Part shown: positions 11,961-23,020 of the stretch, piece by piece
Numbering within the stretch: position 1 is the first letter of the stretch
Layout of the letters: each line of letters starts with the position of its first letter
Assembly (NCBI GenBank): GCA_019649035.1
Contig: BMAT01012098.1
Span: 25,504-66,127 of the forward strand
Source of the DNA: Elysia marginata
Lineage: Eukaryota; Mollusca; Gastropoda; Plakobranchidae
Reading direction: 5' to 3'
DNA: 40,624 nt
Notes under the pieces: model-generated
What the model saw: the letters and a program-made list of their open reading frames with translations, nothing else
Told to the model about the DNA's origin: nothing
The model's database searches: none
Translations under genes and position numbers: made by a program

Positions 11961-14020
11961 ACGATAGATCGACGAAAATTGTGACTACTTAGACAGGAGT
12001 CTGAAGGGTGATTATAAGCCTAACAGAAAATTATAATGATGAAAAAAAAACACTGTACATAGATAACGGTCTATTTAAAAAGTATCAGGCTAGATACTAG
12101 TACATATTTCATGAGTTGATAATTTTGAAGTGCTATCGCACAAAATATGAAGAACAAGATATAACTTTGTAAATCTCAGCTTGCCAGTTTTAGACTTACG
12201 AACCTAGGTCTAATGCAATTATACAGTGTGCGTACATGCGTCATTAATATACCAACATAAATTTAAATACGACCATATGCGTTTTTTGGATTCTCCACAA
12301 AAAGTTTCAACATTTTCGAGAATCTATTTTGTATACTGCGTTCCAGTCGAGACAGTATCATTAACTTTTTTTATATATATATTGGGCCAAGCATTTTGGA
12401 AAGTTGTCTGTTCTTCACAGCGATAGGGATTCAGCCCTTGCTATTAATGTAGGTCTTTCGGGAGTTACAATGCGATTTATCTATCACGTCCCATGGGGAT
12501 ACCAATTCTATCCTTGCTTGCTTAGTTTCGTGTGCATTGCTTTTGAATTCGTGTTGATCCACTCTGCTTGGTAGGTTTTTGTGATTGCTTTTGACAGTTG
12601 CCGAAAAAAGTTTAAAACATAGAACATGAAAAGAGAGAGAATAATTGGGAGGAAGGGGGGAGAGATAGGCTTTGAGAGATGAAAGATCAGAATCAGAGAG
12701 AGATGGTAAAAGGCGGAAGTCACGCTGCCCTTTCTAGATCGATGAGCGTGAAGAATTGATATTGATGTTGGTCTGCACAGGAGAGGCACCACCAGGGCCC
12801 TTTACTAATCAACCATTGCAAACAAGTTTTGCTGTATGAGTGGGTTTTCTCATGGTAATACATGCCCCCGCAGCGTCTGGGAGTGGAAGGGGTATGCACT
12901 TCTGATGTCTGTGGGGGGTTTGGACTGGGTGCAGCGACGAACGTCAATAGACCGTTTAGTTTATTTGATTTCAGCTGTGCGTTCTTTAGGCAGGCACGAT
13001 TTAGCTTCAAACAGCTATCCAATAACGTGTGCATGCTGTAATACTGTTATTGAAGGATGAATTGGGTAACGTTCATGTGCTATTATACACAAATATAACA
13101 CAATATAGGGTCGAAATAAAATTTCTTGATAACATAGACATATCGCAGGCTAGCAAAGTAAAATGTTTAATATTATATTATAAAAACAAAAAGATCAACG
13201 ATTTGATTCTGCAGTAATAAGCCCTCGGGACATTAAGTATGTGTTTACCATGTAAGCACTGATTTTATTTATCTTATTATATTAAGCAAATAAAAAACTT
13301 CTAAAAAAAATAATAATAATGATGCACTTTTTCTTAGTTTGACCTTAAAATGTTCTCCGATTCAAGACGATTCTAAGACTAATTCACAAACTCTATGGAG
13401 TTTTCGTTTGAAGTATTTCTAGTTTTTTGTTTAGTATCACATCTTTTCTTCTTAACACACAAATTTTGCTCAAAACTATTAATAAACTGAGTATAGGTTC
13501 CCTTCATTAAATATCTTACGCAAACCTAAATTGAAACGATGTCTTAATTATTGGCAAGTAAACGTATTGATAAAGTAAATATTCTCTTACATGCATGCAT
13601 AAAAATGGAAAGTTATGCACTTCGTTTATTTTTTGTTTAATAAGCGTTCAAATTAAAAAAAACATACACCGAAGTCATAACGAAACAAAACAAAACTGAA
13701 CATGAGACTCAACGAAAGAAAATATTAGTGTAACTTTCCGCTCTTTGCGAAACCAGACATAATGTGGCAGAATATACAATCATGCAAATCACTTGTTGAA
13801 CAATCAAGAAAATACTGATTGAACAAGGTTAAAATAAGCTTTTGTCGATTTTTAAAACATATAGCTGGAACAAGCAAAAGCTTCACTGAATATTATTGTT
13901 TCCTGCCTGTGTTTAATGTGGACAGCATATCTCTTACGATCAGTTCGAATGAGTGGAATGGTAGAAATTTTGATTTAGAAAAAAGGGCTTTCAAAACCTA
14001 CTTTTTCCAACCAGAACAAA
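11961..14020. other. unannotated sequence with weak open frames
   Basis: Short frames of mixed composition occur at 12836-13060 (Trp-containing, in a GC-richer patch) and at 13819-14031, on the plus strand. Neither shows a recognisable family or a supported splice context. The second ends at the left arm of the hairpin at 14021. The rest is AT-rich. Confidence 0.45.
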
Positions 14021-14099
14021 TCTACCGGTGACAATCAAAGTGCAGTATCTGCTATATGGCTTTCATTGCAAATACTGCACTTTAATTATCATGGGCAGA
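14021..14099 (-). ncRNA. pre-miRNA-like hairpin (candidate)
   Basis: Arms 14029-14052 and 14068-14091 form an uninterrupted 24-pair stem around a 15-base loop (14053-14067), including a perfect AAAGTGCAGTAT core. A 2x2 internal mismatch (14027-14028 and 14092-14093) is followed by six more pairs (14021-14026 with 14094-14099). Four positions are not Watson-Crick. On the minus-strand RNA all four are G-U wobbles; on the plus strand they would be A-C mismatches. Length, loop size and internal loop resemble an animal microRNA precursor. I do not recognise either arm as a known microRNA. It could instead be a decaying inverted repeat of a small transposon. Confidence 0.4.
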
Positions 14100-16449
14100 A
14101 ATAAGTTGAATGTCTATATCTTAACATTACAAGGAGTTGACATTTCGGGCAATACCCTTTTCTGGTTTTCTTTGATTATGTTGAAAATTGAATAAAATTA
14201 TCAAAATTTTCTGAAAAGACATGGAGCTTCAATTAGTTTAATAGAAAAGACAGGAAGAATGTAAAACCCTTTTTTTTTCAAATTACAATTTTGGACATAC
14301 GACTCATTAATTTGGACTGGTCAAGAGAAATTTTCCTCTTTCCTTTATGTTTTCAATCAAACTTCTAATAACTTTCCACCGAATCTTTTTAATCTTATAG
14401 ATTTGTCAACATTAAGAAACTCAGAAAAAAAATCATTTTTTTTAAATATCAATGCCTGGAAACATGAAAATTTCCACATATGAACTATGTGCACTAACGT
14501 TAGTTAGAGACAACATCCTTTTTATGATGATAGATAGACATCTGGAGAAAACAGTTACGAACAGATCGATAGATGGAGATAACAACGGAAAACAAAATGA
14601 CGTAATGGACAATCGGTTGAATAGAGCACTTTAAAAGGTTGCTCGTATTGCCAACCTTTTATGCCCCACGGTCTTCCAGACCAAAGGACAAGAACGGTTT
14701 TTATCCACATAGAGAAACGGTTTCCTACCAATGTGCAACATTACCAATTCTGTTAACACGCTTTGCAAGGTTTGGTCTATCGCTAAGATAATGTTCAAAT
14801 ATAAATAAAAATATATAAACAGATCTAGATATAGTTACGTAAAGTTGATTTTATCATAATGATTGTCGAATAAAACAGTCGCCAGTGGAAACAATAAAAA
14901 AACAGCTTAAATAGATTTAGATTGATTCCAGGAAGGGCAAAACCGCGACCTTTGGTTATATGGAAAGTACAAGATCAAAAATGATTTTTTGGAAATGGTC
15001 AACATTTATATATTAGACTGCCCTTGGTGACTCGGCTACGCGTACAAGGGTGTTCTTTTTTAATGTCGTTACACAATCTTAACCAGAGATCCATAACTTC
15101 TGTTTATGTAAGGCCGATGGGAAACGACGGTGATTATGATGGCAGCGATTCATCTTTAACTTGTTAACCAAACCAGAGGACAGATGCCGAAGACGCACTG
15201 TCTGCCAGAGGCTGCGTGTGGGCTGAACCTTCTCAGACTAGCTGGCTGGCTGTCTCTAGTACTCTCCTCCATCAGCTCTAGACCGAAGAAAATGAAAAAT
15301 CAATGTAAATTTTACATCAAATTAAGACTCTCGGGCGCCGCTGTGCTACAGCACTCCTCCGGCAAGCCAATCGATCGCCCATGGTGAAATCTACGTCTTA
15401 TAGACTTGAGAGCAGGGGTCATGTCCCACGTAGAAAGAGATCTATACGAGCCTCGAAAGTTTTGAGGAAAGTTTAGTGGCTTCTTTTTGTGTAGACAAGA
15501 TAATTAACCTAGGTAAAGTTTGTAAGCTTCAACATTATTGTGTGTTGGTGAGACAAAGGATTAAGAATTAAAATTAGACGTATCAGTTCCATACATACTA
15601 GTTTTACACCTGTCATACAACAGTAATTTAATTTGTTTTTTTTTTTTGTTTTTTAATTTTTCAACTTTGAAACTTCTGATTTTTTAAATTACATCCATCT
15701 GAGAAGTGCTCTAAACTTAAATAAGAAGTCAGGCGGAGGTTAACCTTGTTTTTTTTCTCCTTTTCCCTTCCTTTTTTCTTATTTTCACTCAATCTTTTTT
15801 TTCCTAAGTTCCAAGGTATTGAATTAATTCTGACACGGAAGCAGACAGTAGCAGAGTACAGAACAGCGGAATCAAAGCTGATTCTAGATCCTTTTAGACA
15901 AGCCCAAAATCTTGAAAAATTACATATTTTTTCATTTGTACTCTGTATTACAAATTTTTGATAAACATGCCAGAGTTTCATTCATTTTGAAGATTTTTTT
16001 AAGAATGCCACATTTTTCTATGTTAGAATCCCCGCAACCTATTGCTCAAACATGATGGATCAAGCCTGCGGAGCAAAAGCAGAGGCCGTTTTTTTGTTGT
16101 TGTTGCTTGTTTGCTTTTTTTGTTGTTGTTGTTCTGCCGATGAGCCAATGTACAGAAAAACAAAATCATATTTGGTATTTGCGAATTTGTTATCTCCAAC
16201 CCTTCAATCGATAGTATGAACTGAGGGAGAGCTTTAAGTGCTATATACAAAAACAATTATAAACATTAAATTTGTGATTAAAACAGTATTTTCAAACTTT
16301 TACAAAAGTAATATTGTGCTGCAAACTATTTTTGTGTTGGGTCATTTGAATCATGATTCAATGTTCATTACTTTCCCATATGCTTTATTTCATATAGAGT
16401 ACTCATGAAGCAAAAACAATTATCTATAGGGAAAGACAAAATCATATTA
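14100..16449. other. unannotated AT-rich sequence
   Basis: A weak dispersed-repeat match to about 5850-5900 lies at 14279-14330. A GC-richer patch at 15180-15390 contains a 67-codon frame with a hydrophobic segment, not recognised. Oligo-T and TTG runs occur near 15635 and 16090-16133. Confidence 0.45.
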
Positions 16450-16662
16450 CAATGACTCTGACCTAAATCTACGTCACAACTTGGGAAATCGACGTCACGA
16501 CTTGGGAAATACAATCTCTTCCGCATTCCTTCTTGCAGATTGCACACCCTTTTCTCTAGCACGATATGAAAAAAAATATTACGCTATTTGAAATAAAACG
16601 CTCTTAGAGCAATTTTGATGCACAATTCCGCACCAAAAGGTAGATTTAGGTCAGACTCATTG
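16450..16662. repeat. inverted-repeat unit (possible MITE-like element)
   Basis: Arms at 16450-16472 and 16640-16662 are inverted copies (core CTGACCTAAATCTAC and its complement) with one mismatch in 23 bases, separated by 167 bases. The interior contains a direct duplication of 21 bases (ACGTCAC-ACTTGGGAAAT type) at 16471-16512. No clean target-site duplication is visible next to the arms, so transposon origin is only a suggestion. Confidence 0.4.
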
Positions 16663-16979
16663 AGCTAAGGGCAAAAAACCCATCAATATAGAAAATTTTC
16701 TCCTTGCCTCATAAATTCTAAAAAAATAACCATTGAGAAACAAATTCATTAAAGTTTTACGTGCACATATTTTAAAATCTTTTAAAAGCTGTAAAATAGA
16801 TATCAAATTTTAGAATAATTCTGCAACAGTAATGATCGAAATCCTCATAACCGAACATTTTGCTTGACGGACGAAAATGAAAGCAATCCATTGAGAGTGC
16901 GTTTAAGACTTCATACGCTGCTCTGGTGTTAAGGAAAATTTTATCCGATGAAACAAAAAAGTGCGCACGCAAATTATAA
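16663..16979. other. unannotated sequence
   Basis: No feature recognised. It ends at a short GA run. Confidence 0.5.
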
Positions 16980-16996
16980 CAGAGAGAGAGAGAGAG
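16980..16996. repeat. short (GA)n run
   Basis: About eight GA units. Confidence 0.9.
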
Positions 16997-17042
16997 TTTA
17001 CCGTGATCTAAAATTCTCACTAGGCCTAAGGCAATAAGTCCA

Positions 17043-17237
17043 GCTAGATCTAGGCCCTAGCTGAACGGAAAGAATGTGTTCACAATACCGTTGAATAAAA
17101 GTCTAGATCTAGATCACTTTTAGTTTTACAAAATTTCATTGGAATTGAACGTTTTTTGTTTGCTAGCCTATTATGACATCATTGTGTAATGCCATTTTTA
17201 CATAACTAGAACCAGAAGTCTAGATCTAGATCTAGAA
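17043..17237. repeat. cluster of AGATCT/TCTAGA motif runs
   Basis: Alternating TCTAGA and AGATCT hexamers (overlapping CTAGATCTAGATC) occur at about 17043-17060, 17102-17115 and 17218-17237, the last directly before the helicase homology. The same motif recurs at 24464, 29963, 36343 and between 37845 and 38740. Each run is palindromic, so it has no strand. Confidence 0.75.
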
Positions 17238-17247
17238 CGATTTTTAG

Positions 17248-18733
17248 AAAGACATACCTCCTAAAAAACGCCAGGTTCTTAGACAAAATTGCCATTGCTA
17301 CAGCTCTCTCTGGAATTGCAGCAACACTGCTGACCCATGGGAGAACATTAGACAGCAAATGCAAAGTGCCTTTAAATATCAACGAGACGTCTATGTGCAG
17401 CATATCTCTGAAAGAAGCCATCGGTATTTTATTTCAAAAGGCACATCTCCTCATCATTGATGAAATCTCGATGGGACACAAGCATGTGTTTGAAGCAAAA
17501 GACAAAACAATGCAAGATCTCCGAAAAAATACATCGCCATTTGGGGGACTAACTTTCTTATTGGCTGGGGACTGGCGACAAATTTTGCCAGTTGTGCGAC
17601 ATGGATCAAGAATGGACATTGTGGAAGCAATGAAAGCTTCATATCTGTGGCAGTTTGTGACCAAATTAAAACTGACACAAAATATGAGGGCAAAACTCCT
17701 AGAAGAGTCGTCTCAGTTTGCGGATTACCTTCTCAGCATTGGAGATGGTCGAGTGGAACAGCACAATGCAAAAGGGAATTTTTTCATTAAACTTCCAGAT
17801 GACATCAATGTAACAAATGAAAAAGAACTTCTGGACTTTGTTTTTGGAGGCATTGAGGATAAGTACACAGACTCCGCTTGGTTGGCGGCATGCTCTGTAA
17901 TTTGTCCAACAAATAGTGAAGTCGATGCTATCAACAAAATCATCATGGAAGCATTCCCAGGAGAAAAAAAAGTGTACAGGAGCCATGATTCCGTGGAGGA
18001 AAATGAACACCAATACCCTTTTGAGTTCTTGAACACCCTCTGTCCCTCAGGAATGCCACCACACAGATTACATCTGAAAAAGCACAGCATCATCTTGCTA
18101 TTGCGGAATTTAAATCCCGTAAATGGTCACTGCAATGGAACAAGATATGTTATCGACAATCTTCACGACCATATAATTGATGCGACAATAGCCTGTGGAC
18201 CTCATGCTGGCAAACGGATCTTGATTCCCAGAATACCCATCATCCCCCTCAGACAATATCTTCCCATTTCACATGAAAAGAAAACAATTCCCCGTTCGAC
18301 CTGCCTTCGCCTTAACAGCCAACAAAGCTCAGGGGCGAACGCTAGAAGTATTTTTTTTATTCACTATATTATTCCCTCTCGCCACAGAGCAGCGCCACTA
18401 ATGCCCCAGCAGACCAGTACATTCGAAGCCTGTAGCTGGGTACCCATTTTACAGGTGGGTGGACTGGGGAAAGTTAGGGTAAATTGCTTTCCCAAGGCAA
18501 TTGCAACATGACATGGTCGGAAATCGAACCCGCGACCTCCAGATCTCGAGTCCGACGCGCTAACCACTCCGCCACGCATTTATCTAAAAAACCACTTTTT
18601 CACACATGATCAACTGCATGTTGCCATGAGCCGTGTTGGCTCAAAAAGAAGGCTTAAAATCTTAACAGAGAAAACAGATGACCATGGAGTATATGCCAGC
18701 AATGTTGTTTACAAGGAAGTTCTGCGCATTTGA
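17248..18733 (+). pseudogene. Helitron Pif1-like helicase, C-terminal part, broken by frameshift and SINE
   Basis: This is the helicase domain of a Helitron RepHel protein, which unwinds DNA in rolling-circle transposition. Homology starts inside the Walker A motif (KTYLL) and continues through SGIAATLL, Walker B (LLIIDEIS, near 17447-17470), FGGLTFLLAGDWRQILPVV (motif III type), LTQNMRA, a CPTNSEVDAINKII segment and LRNLNPVNGHCNGTRYVI. Near 18244-18248 a CCCCC run carries one extra base. In the next frame the protein continues as KRKQFPVRPAFALTANKAQG and RTLEV. A minus-strand SINE (18350-18577) then interrupts it. After the SINE the frame resumes as IYLKNHFFTHDQLHVAMSRV and ends at TGA 18731-18733. 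The Rep/HUH nuclease, the helicase N-terminus and the first half of Walker A are absent nearby. TTTTAG just before 17248 could be a splice acceptor. The element is dead as read. Confidence 0.9.
18350..18577 (-). mobile_element. tRNA-derived SINE inserted in the Helitron helicase (copy 1)
   Basis: Read on the minus strand the element starts near 18577 with a tRNA-like head: A box TGGCGGAGTGG (18564-18574), then TTAGCGCG, an anticodon-arm-like ACTCGAGATC, and B box GGTTCGAT (18523-18530). A body follows (CCTTGGGAAAGCAATTTACC and CCCAGTCCACCCACCTGTAA), then a tail that ends in AATAAAAAAAATA. The head is Ser-like (CGA in the anticodon position), which is inference. A second copy lies at about 21630-21775. 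It splits the helicase between LEV and IYL. The A-rich tail hides any target duplication. At most ATTT is shared by the two sides. Confidence 0.85.
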
Positions 18734-19819
18734 GCAAGGTATGATAATATTATGCTGTTACTCACATGGATTGTGTTACTAATTCGATCGCATGCAAAGT
18801 AATAGCTATTTTTTTCAGATGATACACATAAAGAATTCTTTAGTGTGTATTTGGTTATAGCTTTTGTGGAATATAGCATGGATTAGGTAACATATTGAGG
18901 ATAACTTTTTTAATTCCCGATGATATATGCCACTGTCTAAAACCCATGAGAATGTGACTACCAATTATGTGAACGTCTCAACCGCGTTCGTAGAATAGGC
19001 TCTTCAGCTAGTAAGTTTAATAAAGAAAGAGTGAAACTGGATTTTTAATAAATCCTACCAGGCAAAAAGAGGAATTCGCATCGATATCCAGCTACATAAA
19101 ATTGTAGATGATTTTGTTATAGCTTTTGTGATAACCTATTTGTGAGAAGAGACCAATTTAAAACCTCCGTGCTTTCTTTTTTATCCTACAATGAAACCTT
19201 TTACCTATTATCTCAGCGTTAGTGTACTTTATTTGAAACCACTGACGCTCAAAGATTAAAATTCTGATATCATGTCGAAGCTTGAAATTTTTAAAATGAT
19301 GTGACCATGTCAAATTAAAACCATTAGGTTTGCTTGGTTTGGGTTGTTTGTTTTTTTTATTGATTTTTTTTTTGCATTTTTTATACTTGAAAGCAAATAA
19401 AAAGTCAGCCTTTGGATTACAGGCTTAAAAGTTATTCGAAAAATTTCCACATTAGAAAACTTTTTATCGAGTGTCAGCATTTTCAATATGTAATACTTTA
19501 CATTCATCATAACTGCCTTGAAGCCTTAAATTACAATACAATTAGTGTGTCTACATCTAACAAATAACGTGTTGCTATTTCTGGTGTTACCCGTTCACTC
19601 TCGTATTAGGATACAGCTAAGTCATACCGCTCTGTAGGATGTTGGGACGAACAATCTGATGTTCTGTTGTGTTTAGAGACCGTGACATCAGACACTCCTG
19701 TGTTGACTGCTGAGGAATGTCCCCCGGGATATCCCTTAGAATGAGATGGTCCAAAATGACGTTTCTTTCAAACATCGATTCCATTGGGAAATCGAGCTAT
19801 CCGTCATTGTTTCTCCCCC
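18734..19819. other. region downstream of the Helitron ORF
   Basis: A Helitron would normally end in a short hairpin followed by CTRR and a T. CTAG/T occurs near 19010 but no convincing hairpin precedes it, so the 3' terminus is not assigned. No other gene or element was recognised. Confidence 0.4.
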
Positions 19820-19912
19820 TCCCCCAATCTCTCTCTGTGTCTTTCTCTACCTCTATCTCGATCTCTCACTCTATCTCTGTGTATCTATCTGTCTCTCTTT
19901 TTTATCCCTCTT
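19820..19912. repeat. CT-rich low-complexity tract
   Basis: Degenerate TCTCTC, TATCTC and TGTCTC units. Confidence 0.85.
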
Positions 19913-20351
19913 AGTCCGTTTTAATGCTGATGGTAACGATATGTTTGAGATGATTAAAAAAAATTGAGTATCGTGAGAACTATAAAAGAGCTTAGACTTC
20001 CTGAAATGTTTTTTTTTGTTTGTTTCTATATGAGTATTGCCTCTTCTCGGATAGTGGGGTGAAAGAAAATAAATTGAGAGGTTTGTAAAAAATAAACGAA
20101 GTCCTAACAAGACTCAAAAGACAACCATCTTTTCAAGAAAAACGTGTGTTGCCACTTGGGAAAGGTTTTGGGTTAGCTCTGACGTTATTACGCTATGTTG
20201 GTACAAAGAAAAAGGGAAAAACACATTGGTGAATACCAAGGGAGGTCAATGAAGGGAAAAAACCCCGAAGAAATAGAGAAAGCTGAATGAAACGATCAGA
20301 TAATACAAAAATTTTCTGAAAGATAAAAGGGGTGAAGTTGGGCGTAATTAG

Positions 20352-20672
20352 AAAAGAGACAGATAAGATAAGTTGAAGAGAGAGAAACATAAGAGAGTGC
20401 GTGCGAGAGAAAGGAGAGAGACAAGTGTGTGAGTAAGGTAGAAAAGAGAGAGAATGATAGAGAGAGAGAGAGAGAGAGAGAGAAGAAAGAAAATTAAGGG
20501 ACATAGAAGAGGGAGAGAGAGGGAAAGAAGAGAGAGTTTGAATAACCACATTGCTTGCGGAGCTAAAATCGATGGCGATAATGAATGACCTTTCTCCAAC
20601 AGTGTTGAGGAGGTAGTGATGGCGAAGGTTTTTAGAGAGAGAAAGAGAGAGAGAGAGTGAGAGAGAGAAAGC
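20352..20672. repeat. GA-rich low-complexity tract
   Basis: About 300 bases of GAGA-rich sequence, including a pure (GA)n run near 20459-20482 and another near 20635-20668, with a 60-base non-repetitive interruption. The long Ser/Leu frame on the minus strand is an artefact. Confidence 0.85.
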
Positions 20673-20849
20673 TAGTACGAAAATCCAAAACGATTTGTCA
20701 GCCAAACTGTGAGTCCAAAATGGAATGCGCTCTCATCTTTGACATTCATTCACGGGTGTTTACTCCATTCTTAGCATTCTAATTTTTTTTCTTTTTCTTT
20801 CTGAGTGTTGGTGTTTTTATTTATATTTTCAACGGTTAACTCACATTCC

Positions 20850-20869
20850 NNNNNNNNNNNNNNNNNNNN
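20850..20869. other. assembly gap (20 N)
   Basis: Twenty unresolved bases within T-rich sequence. Confidence 1.
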
Positions 20870-21629
20870 GGCAATCTTTTTTTATTTACATTTTTCTCTT
20901 ATCTTTCTATATCTTTCTACTTCCACATCTTCCTTTTTTCATCACCAATTTTTTTATATATATATAATTCTTTTTGTTTTTATCACTGCTTTTTCGATTG
21001 TTTACTAAAACTGTTGATTTATGTGCTCTTCAATTTTCAAATGGGCAAAACATTGGAACATGAAAACAAAATTGAAAATTGTCATGAAAAAAGCGTGTTT
21101 CAGTTGGTACTCTAAGGATCTAAAAGAAATATTAATAGTTGATTGATTTCACCATTCTTATTGTCCTTATCACCACAGTGATATGAAATGATATAATTCT
21201 AAATTTGTAGACAGCATCATTTTTCTCTTCAACCAGATCAAAGCATTTTCCTCTTTTCCTCTGATTTTGTGGTTTTCATGCTGATTTGTAAAGTAGTAAT
21301 TGTACAAAAGTGCATGATAATACGAATGTTTTGGCGAGAATAAATCAATGAATATCCATCTGCCCAGTCACCAAAGTACAAACGTACATGTAGTATATTA
21401 ACTAAGAGTAATAATTTACCACTACCTATAAATAATAATAATAATAAAGAATAAATAGTTATGTTTAAAGTCCTCCACCGCCGATGCCAGTCTCAAGATT
21501 TTACATAATAATTTACCCCAGCAGGTCTATACACACAAGAGCAAATTCAACTCATATTTCAGAGCATTACAGTACGGTAGCCTTTTAGGCGCTCAAATAC
21601 TAACATTCCACAAATTTCAAGCACTATCT
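20870..21629. other. unannotated AT-rich sequence
   Basis: T-rich after the gap, with a short (AAT)n run at about 21430-21447. Ten-base inverted arms CAATTTTCAA and TTGAAAATTG lie near 21030-21080. No gene recognised. Confidence 0.5.
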
Positions 21630-21775
21630 TTATCTAGGTATCCATGTTGCAGGTGAGTGGACTGGGGAAAGTTAAAGTAAATTGCTTTCCCAAGGCAATT
21701 GCAACTTGACATGGTCGGGAATCGAACCGGGACCTCCAGATCACAAGTCCAACGCGCTAATCAATCTGCCCCTAT
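21630..21775 (-). mobile_element. tRNA-derived SINE, copy 2 (same family as 18350-18577)
   Basis: The plus-strand text GGACTGGGGAAAGTTA, TTGCTTTCCCAAGGCAATTG and CATGGTCGG.AATCGAACC is shared with copy 1 in the same order and orientation. The B box (GGTTCGAT on the minus strand) is at 21721-21728. The A-box side is more diverged (AGATTGATTAGCGCG). The tail region of copy 1 is missing, so this copy is shorter at its 3' end. Confidence 0.85.
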
Positions 21776-22976
21776 GTAAGCGTAAAGAAAATTAATGTAA
21801 ACAATCGCAATAGCTTGCACGTAAAGACGTTTCTATTGTGCTGCATTGGCGATAATAATAGTCCAAAGAGTTCACAATATAGGACCGCATTTTCTAATAA
21901 TTTGTAGCGATGAGGCGGGATCTCACGTTCCCGAACATATGCTCTCACTTACCAGTTATCGCATTCGCCTGGAAGACCTTTTCTTTTCGTTTGACATCTC
22001 TACCGACCTTTATTTCCCTTTCTCTGAGCTTCCATCTGAAATAAATATGATTACATGTTTATATTCTTGATAGATTTGTCCATTCCCGCCTGGATATCTT
22101 TATGGCCCAGGCAAGATCCCCAAAGTATATAAATCGTGTGTGGCGTCCCGGCTTAAGGGAATTTTTTTGCAACAGGGTTACGGTACTCAAAGCTGTATGT
22201 CTCCGACTGCATACATAATATGTGAAAGGTTACCATTCAATACCCAGCAGAACAGGGTTATGTAGGAGAGATCATTGTGTACAGCGCCAAGACCTAAACA
22301 AGGACCCAATGGTAAGAACTTCTGGAAGCCAGTCTGAGTACTCTCTTGTTGTCTTTATTAATCGTACCAGCTTCCGAAACCAATGATAAACTTTGTGCTA
22401 TTATATCCTGCACATCACCTTACCTATCTTTTTTCGGCATTTTCTTTGCCGTTCAAATACAAATTTTCGTTGATGGATTCAATCCTTTATTTAAGTTTAA
22501 TTTCGGCGAACAATTTATTGGATTCAGAAACAGATAGACTCTGTGTGTGTGTGGAAAAAGAGAGAAAATGAATAAAATAGTCTAAAGATTTCACAGCACT
22601 ATTATTGTTTTTGACTAACCATTAAAAATCACAAGAGGGGGATGGGGAGAATAAGATAAGGGAAAAACAGAGAGGGATAGGAGAGAAATGTCACACCTGC
22701 AACGAGAGAATGTTGGTGTTTTTTTTAAAATGAAAATGAGCTACATTGAAATCGTGAAGAGAAAGGTCTGCATTTTGCAACATCGAAATTGAACCTTCAT
22801 ATCGTGCCTAACATATTAAAGAATGTTATCGATTGTCTCTATATAATTTGGGCCGATACATAAATTTTGAAATTGTAGATAAGCCCTACCAGTGTAAATC
22901 GAAAAAAATAGAAATATATATATAGGCGGATATTTGACGTACTTCCGCATCCCATTTCGAAGAGAAAACTTCACAG
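21776..22976. other. unannotated sequence
   Basis: Short frames of mixed composition at 21846-22070 and 22346-22571 are not recognised. The rest is AT-rich. Confidence 0.45.
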
Positions 22977-23018
<42 letters not shown>

Positions 23019-23020
23019 CC
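22977..23020. repeat. (CT)n microsatellite
   Basis: About 40 bases of pure CT ending in C-rich sequence. Confidence 0.97.

Noticed and set aside
12836..13060. 74-codon frame with several Trp and Cys residues
   Set aside because: Mixed composition is suggestive, but no family, splice context or conserved motif can be shown. It is overlapped by an equally long frame on the other strand.
15184..15387. 67-codon frame in a GC-richer patch
   Set aside because: No recognisable domain, no supported exon boundary, and the length is within chance expectation.
17699..18093. Minus-strand frames of 104 and 122 codons opposite the helicase
   Set aside because: They are shadows of the plus-strand helicase coding sequence.
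18364..18579. 71-codon minus-strand frame
   Set aside because: It lies wholly within the SINE. The reading frame passes through the tRNA-like head and is not a protein gene.
19005..19012. Helitron 3' terminus CTAG/T
   Set aside because: No stable hairpin lies in the 10-20 bases before it, and CTAG is frequent in this sequence.
20193..20705. 170-codon Ser/Leu-rich minus-strand frame
   Set aside because: It follows the GA-rich tract, which read in reverse gives SLSLSL. No independent protein signal.
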